Source: Forficula auricularia (lineage: Eukaryota > Arthropoda > Insecta > Dermaptera > Forficulidae). Taken from it: DNA of 64,000 bases. Every line of letters starts with the position of its first letter. The first letter of the stretch is position 1. The position numbers and the translations under genes were made by a program. A model generated the notes under the pieces. The model was not told where the DNA came from and did no database searches. It saw only the letters and a list, made by a program, of their open reading frames with translations. Positions 58,641-64,000 of this stretch are shown here, piece after piece. The stretch covers positions 682,001 through 746,000 of the forward strand of contig JALMQS010000267.1 of assembly GCA_024734495.1 (NCBI GenBank), read 5' to 3'.

Positions 58641-59589
58641 TGGAATACTCTGACCCTACAGGAACCCACTTACACTCGCACACAAGTAAAAATATACTCG
58701 CGAAACATTTCGATTTCGAAGGAATAAGGATTTGTAAAAACAGGGATTGAAGTTGGTCTGGATTAGGGACAGGACATGATTCTCTTGAAAAAGAATCATG
58801 AGCTCAAGTGGGGAGGGAGGCCAGGCCCTGAAGTAGGTCTGTACATCTTTATCTATAAGAACAATGAAGTACACACCTACCCGTTACCCCAGCTATTAAA
58901 AATAATATAAGTGATGAAGGGTTGTTTATTAGTGAGTGTTGGAGTCAGCTGAAAGGATGGATGAAGGTCCAGAAGCCATATTGTAATATTCCCAGTTGAT
59001 GTTTCACACGACACTGACTGAGATACACTGACCACTATCCATATCTCTCTCCTCCTTATATAGCCCTTACACTATCCCCAGCCCCTCCCACTGTCCCTAT
59101 CCACCCCTCACATACCCTCCCCCTCTCCCTATCTCTTCCCCTTATATACCCCTCGAGTGCAATTAGTCCAAGCTATACTTAGCTTATCTTGGAGGTAATC
59201 TTAATCGGCTTAGAATAGTACGTCATACTACTTATTTTCATTTTTACTTATTCATTTTAATTATTTAAACGTTTTTAAAGAATATCATGACAATAATTAA
59301 AATATTATTGATTTTAAAAAATTCCTATATAAATTCAAGAGACGTGCTCTACTACTTGATCTGAGAAGTTATGGTTTATTTTTATTATGTCGGAAGAGTT
59401 GATTCCAAAACCCCGTGCTATATTAAAATTGGGAACTTAATCGCTTGCATAGAGCCTCAAATTGCCTCTTGTTTAAAATTATGTTAAGTTCGAAATCACA
59501 CTTAGAGGTCTGAGATTTTACTATGAAAATTGATCATGGATTGTCAAGCAAAGAATATTCCTGTAAAGTTTTCTTAAAGTTGAATTATA
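58641..59589. other. Right flank of the array, no gene
   Basis: 58655-58745 is a diverged part-unit. 59000-59160 is a C/T-rich stretch. No gene recognised. Confidence 0.45.
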
Positions 59590-60150
59590 CTTTTTTTTAC
59601 TTTACCATACATGGTATGGTATTGAAGGAGACAATATAGAGTGTGTCTTCTGCTGGAATTATAAATTTTATTTATTTATTTCGAAACTATAGTCTCGTTA
59701 TAAATAAATAAAATTTATTATTCCAACAGAAGACACACTCTTTTATTGTCTCCTTCAATATATAAAAATTCTGCTACTCTCGGCAAAAAAACTTTCAATT
59801 TAATGGTATGGTATTGTAATCGTGCATGAAAAAAGTTGTTTTTTGATTATTTTTTTCGAAATATCTAAAAAAACGGGTGAAACTATTTTGATTAAAAAAA
59901 TTGGGCGAAACCATGGCATTTCAGTCTACAAAAAAGCCCTCATAAGTGTACATCTAGGTTCGTGTACCAAACTCAACCAAATTTGGTAGAGATAATCAGT
60001 GGGCTCCCAGAAGTCTTAAAATGCACAAACTAACCACTCCTCCTACATGATTATACATAATTTTATTAAATATTAAATATAAGAGAAGGGACAGGGTGTA
60101 GGTATAGTGTAAAGTCATGTGGATGGCCACATCAGAACGAGCCAATTTAT
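59590..60150 (-). repeat. Family C fragment with nested family D foldback
   Basis: Family C in reverse (TTTACTTTACCATAC, then ATTGTAATCGTGCATGAAAA to CACATCAGAACGAGCC). It is interrupted at 59625-59802. Confidence 0.66.
59625..59802. mobile_element. Family D foldback with 14-bp target-site duplication
   Basis: Inverted arms AGGAGACAATATAGAGTGTG and inverse. The direct repeat ATGGTATGGTATTG at 59611-59624 and 59803-59816 occurs once in uninterrupted family C. The GAAACTATAGTC half of the hammerhead-like motif remains; the CTGATGA half is deleted. Confidence 0.74.
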
Positions 60151-61540
60151 TTTGTTTTTAAAAGTATATTGGTTCTTGAAATAAAATAAAATTGTTGCTT
60201 AGTTCCAGGGGCAAATTGTGGATAGAAGGTTTGAAGTCCTGTCTGGCATATCTTCCAGTTGAAGCATATCAAAGACAAGTCCAGACGAGTTTTAGTCGAA
60301 AATAAATTGTTTTCGCTGAGGAACTATTAAAATAGTAATAATACAAAAAAGGAATAAATAAAGGTGATTCGAAAATTTTTTGACTAATCCATCCATTTCT
60401 AAGAACTCTCAATAAGTATTTAAGATCGGAAATAACTAAGAGTGCTATAGACAATAAGTCACAGCTTGCTTATAGCAATAAATTTAAAAACCTAATTTAT
60501 CGATCGGAGAATTTACCACTGCTCGAAGCCCCTAATAATTTAGTAAATTGGATATTGGATTATATCTAAGTTTCTGAGATTTGGCTCGTGATCCCGGCTT
60601 CTTTCCTTCTACTCTGTTCATTTCACGATGGAGGGGACAGCCCATACAGGCCTTTAGGGGATGGACCTTCTGGTGTATCTCCTTCTCACATCAATATCAT
60701 TGAAAAAAAAAAAATAGAATTAGGAGAAATTTAAGATTTTCTTATAGGACAGGCCGAATCATTGTGGAAGATGGTCGATTTCCATTTCAGGGAGTGTGGA
60801 GTTTAAGTCACAAGATTTAATTTCTGACTCCTACCCCCACTCACACAAAGCAGTATCCGTTTGAGGCGAAGGTCCCAAAATATATTTTTAAAAAATCTAA
60901 TGTTAAATTTGAAAAATTACTAAAATCATGCCGTATTCGATGAAATTTGCAAAAAAATGCTAAGATTAAAATAAAAGTAAAATTTCAAAGAATGAAGGGT
61001 ACTTTTTGGACAGCATCCCCTGGTTAAAAAATCACCAATCGCTACTGAAAAGGTCATATCAATGAAAAATTCGCGCTCCTTATCGATCAAGATACCTTTG
61101 ACTATATTTTATTAAACATGTCATTTTGTAATTTTAGTTTGATGCTCTATTCGCGCGGGGTGATGAATTTTACCTTAAATTTAATTAGGATTTGAACAGA
61201 AAATTTCATTATAGCTGTGTGCCTGGTGTAAAAATGAAATTCTATCGACACTACATACCTATAGCCCTACCAAGCTCTTACTTGGTACGAAACCAAAAAA
61301 TTAAATCGTAGTATCAAATTAACCATGCTCAGCAGGCTTTAGCTTGCAAGCCTACCGAGGAAATTTTATTAGAAAAAATAAATTATTAATTTTATTAAAA
61401 ACAAATTTCGTATGAGTTGATTTTCCAAAATGAACACCCCATAATAAATATCTGTTAATTCTTATTTATTTGATTAAAAAATCGAACTAATAAAAATAAA
61501 TTCTACAGTGAAAACAATAGCTATAATACTTATATATGTT
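60151..61540. other. No gene recognised
   Basis: 60600-60710 (CACTGGTGTATCTCC-like, ending CATCAATATCATTG and an A run) looks like another 3' tail of the non-LTR family on plus. The rest is unassigned. Confidence 0.45.
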
Positions 61541-61549
61541 GCATGTCAG

Positions 61550-61650
61550 AGAGAGATTTGTCTTAAGGGTTTGGCTAGTGGCCCGGCAAGATTAGTTAGC
61601 GCTTGGGTTCGATTCCTAAGGGGACGAACCTCTCTGATATGCAATGTAAA
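61550..61650 (+). repeat. tRNA-derived SINE
   Basis: GTTTGGCTAGTGGCCCGGC resembles an A box and GGGTTCGATTCC a B box about 45 nt later. Flanks CAGAGAGAG and CTCTCTG pair. Confidence 0.5.
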
Positions 61651-61719
61651 AATATTTCTCTAATATCTATGATGTCCTTAAAAGTTAAATTCATTTAAAA
61701 ATAAATTCATTGTATATCT

Positions 61720-61980
61720 TATTATATTAAACGAGCAATTCAATATATATATACCTATCTCAACTAAAACATTCTGTGAAAAAACAGAGCTAGTTCGAAA
61801 AAGTAGTGAAATCTAGTAGTGCAACCAAGTTAAATTCGCCAAGAATAATTAAGTTGAGAGATCTACTATTTTCTCAACTTAATTATTATTCTTTGTGAAT
61901 TTAACCTGCCTGCATACTAGATTTCACTACTTTTTCGAACTTGGCCTGTTTTTTCACAGAATGTTTTGGTTGAGATTATA
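61720..61980. repeat. Helitron-like end plus foldback
   Basis: TCTTATTATATTAAACGAGC resembles the start of the Helitron-like family. It runs into a palindrome whose arms share TCTAGTAGTG-type and ACATTCTGTGAAAAAACAG sequence. Confidence 0.45.
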
Positions 61981-62099
61981 TCTTAAGGTGCCCTTCAAAT
62001 GTGTATTGTGCCTGCTCTTTTGACGCTGACTGATGATTTCTCTCTGAAAACCACCGAAAAAATGCCGCTCTGGTCAATAAAAATGCACATTGCACAAGC

Positions 62100-62600
62100 T
62101 GGAAATAATTTTAATCGACGTTATTCCAAATAAGAGTTTTATGAGTTTTCGACGGTTTCTAGCTGGTGCTAAATTTTTGAGCGACTAAAAACTACGAAAA
62201 TTGTAGACTTTTTCATATTTTGCTTATAACCCGAAAATCATCCGTTCTACAGAAAATTTTACTCTTATCAAAATGAAAGAGCATAACATTACGCGTCGAA
62301 TAATCTACTTATAAGTTAAAATTGCTTCAGCCGTTTAGCCACAATCGATCGTCAAAATAGGCAATTTTTACCAAAGTAGCAAGTTATGCTCATTAGGTGG
62401 TCACAAGAACTATCTCTACAAATTTTTGCGGCGCTGACCCCCAAAATTGTTACCAATTGGCTCAAAACGAGATTGGCAGTCATTCATCTTAATTGGACAA
62501 CGGTAACCCGTACCGCAATGAGGTTGAAAAATTGCAGTTTTTCATTAAAAAATGCATATAATTGGAAAATAATCTCGATGTTATACGGGTAACCAGGAAA
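62100..62600. repeat. Dispersed repeat family H
   Basis: Same blocks as 44400-45050, including AATGAAAGAGCATAA and AATCGATCGTCAAA. No coding capacity. Confidence 0.6.
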
Positions 62601-64000
62601 ATCTAGTAGTTGAAAAGTTTAATTATATTATATAGTTTCGAATACACTTCTTGGCGATTGTACTAGTATTCACACTTCTCAGTTATTATTTGTATATATT
62701 CTTATATAATTAAAATCATGACTTTTATGTAGAGTACAGAGTGTAATTTAGTTCATGGGTCAATCTATTTCAAATCACCCAATTTAAATAAAATTTTATA
62801 TTTTCCTGATTTTTTTATCATGAGTTTCCTATAGATAGACAGTCACAAAACAGTACTTGAAAAAAATTTATATGTCATAGTTTTTTTTTGGCAGGCATTT
62901 TTAAAATGGTGGTTGGGCATATTTTAATAAAAAACGTGGTTTGCAGAAAGTTTAATTGCCAAGCTATTTTTAAGGATAGCAGAATAATTCAAAAACCAGT
63001 GTGTTCAGCATGAAATGAACTTCAGGTATACATTATTTTAATTTTTCTATCATGCAAGAGAATCCGTCAAACTCTTCCTGTAAAAACTCGGAAAAAATGT
63101 ATAAATCGTTACTTTTTAAATCCATACATTTTTATGAAGAAAAAGAGACTCACTAATAATAAGTTATTTCTGTGTTGTATACTTATATAACTACCTGCAG
63201 TATAAGTTGTAGTCCTGAGAATGCACTCGTTTTTTTCTAGAGCTTATCAAAAATGAACGAAACCCTTTAAATGTCAATTTTCACAGGTCAATATCTGAAA
63301 AGGGACTTGATGAAAAAAATTGAAAATTTTACAGAATGTTCTTTATACAAATAGGAATATCTCACAAAAAAATTATGACCGAGAATCAACTACATTTAGA
63401 GTAATAGTAGTGAATTTCAGCAAAAACGCTACCCTTCTACACTTTCATGCAGTGCCAAGTTCAAAACAATTAAAATTCACATTCTTAAGTATTTGTTTCT
63501 TCAATTTAAAGGTTCAGGATGAATTAGGGTTTTTATCAATAAATAACATCTTATTCCATCTTTCCAAGTTTTTCATATTTTATTAGAACATATTTTGGGC
63601 TTTAAAATGATTTTACAGTAATTTAAAATGTTTTTAATATTTTCGTAAAATAATCTAATACTTAACATTTGAATAAATCATTTTATTGCTTAGGTCAAGT
63701 TTTATAGGATAAAAAAATATCTCATTAACAGACAGAGATGGATATTTACAGCTTTTTAATTGAAAAATTCAGAAAAAAATATTCTTTATATAATATATCA
63801 TCATTAAAGTAAACAAAAACTCTATTGTAAATATTTAAATAAATGATAGTGATATGAAAAGTTAAATATTATTAAAAAGAAATCATTTGTTTAAGAATTA
63901 GGTTTTATAAACAATTATTAGAAAAAGTGAAATAAAAACAAATATTTTACTATACATCAGTCATTTTTTTATAAATGTTTATTTTTAGGTATTTTTATAA
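62601..64000. other. AT-rich region, no gene
   Basis: I see no gene, RNA or element boundary here. Confidence 0.5.

Noticed and set aside
63320..63586. 88-codon open frame on plus
   Set aside because: AT-rich, low-information translation without homology, motifs or neighbours; likely chance.

Overview
This window looks like a piece of an AT-rich, intron-rich arthropod (probably insect) genome. There are no bacterial-type operons. Two animal genes are split into short exons with GT-AG introns, and the introns are packed with mariner/Tc1, hAT, PIF/Harbinger, non-LTR, tRNA-SINE and foldback repeats. The species cannot be fixed from the sequence.

Two host genes are supported, both on the minus strand and in tandem. 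The first, starting at 27237 and running off the left edge, is a NEURL4-type (neuralized-like 4) gene. Twelve coding exons are visible down to 1833, encoding five complete NHR (neuralized homology repeat) domains and the start of a sixth; the 3' end is outside the window. The second, 50782 to 35878, is a complete DDX19/Dbp5-type DEAD-box helicase gene of nine exons (486 codons plus stop) with all phases matching. NEURL4 has two junctions that do not join in frame as read: an in-frame TAA at the end of exon 4, and a phase mismatch between exons 10 and 11. Each could be cured by a one-base change, so assembly error, unseen microexons or real damage are all possible.

The rest is repeats, many nested. 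Clear insertions with target-site duplications include hAT-like elements with 8-bp duplications (4888-6000, 12058-17307, 25421-26740, 28867-29905, 48597-48879) and TA-flanked mariner/Tc1-like elements (295-1003, 32855-33350, 36105-37920, 39595-40880, 47570-48280). Also present are a PIF/Harbinger remnant (51007-52390), 5'-truncated non-LTR retrotransposons (18768-20120, 31374-32201, 33398-34490 and smaller pieces), tRNA-derived SINEs, a poly-C-punctuated minisatellite family, Helitron-like pieces and large palindromes.

Two things stand out. First, at least seven separate foldback elements carry a motif built as stem I - CTGAWGA - stem II hairpin - GAAAC - stem I', where both stems differ in sequence between families but keep their pairing. 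This resembles a hammerhead ribozyme, as known from Penelope-like elements and retrozymes, except for one extra base before stem II. Three of these elements have 12-14 bp target-site duplications. Second, an eight-copy tandem array (56117-58640, unit about 306 bp) carries a splice-acceptor-like and a splice-donor-like site, a conserved 10-bp hairpin and a TATA-like box in every unit, but no coding frame. It could be a repeated noncoding-exon or promoter array upstream of DDX19. Right of about 59 kb I see no gene.
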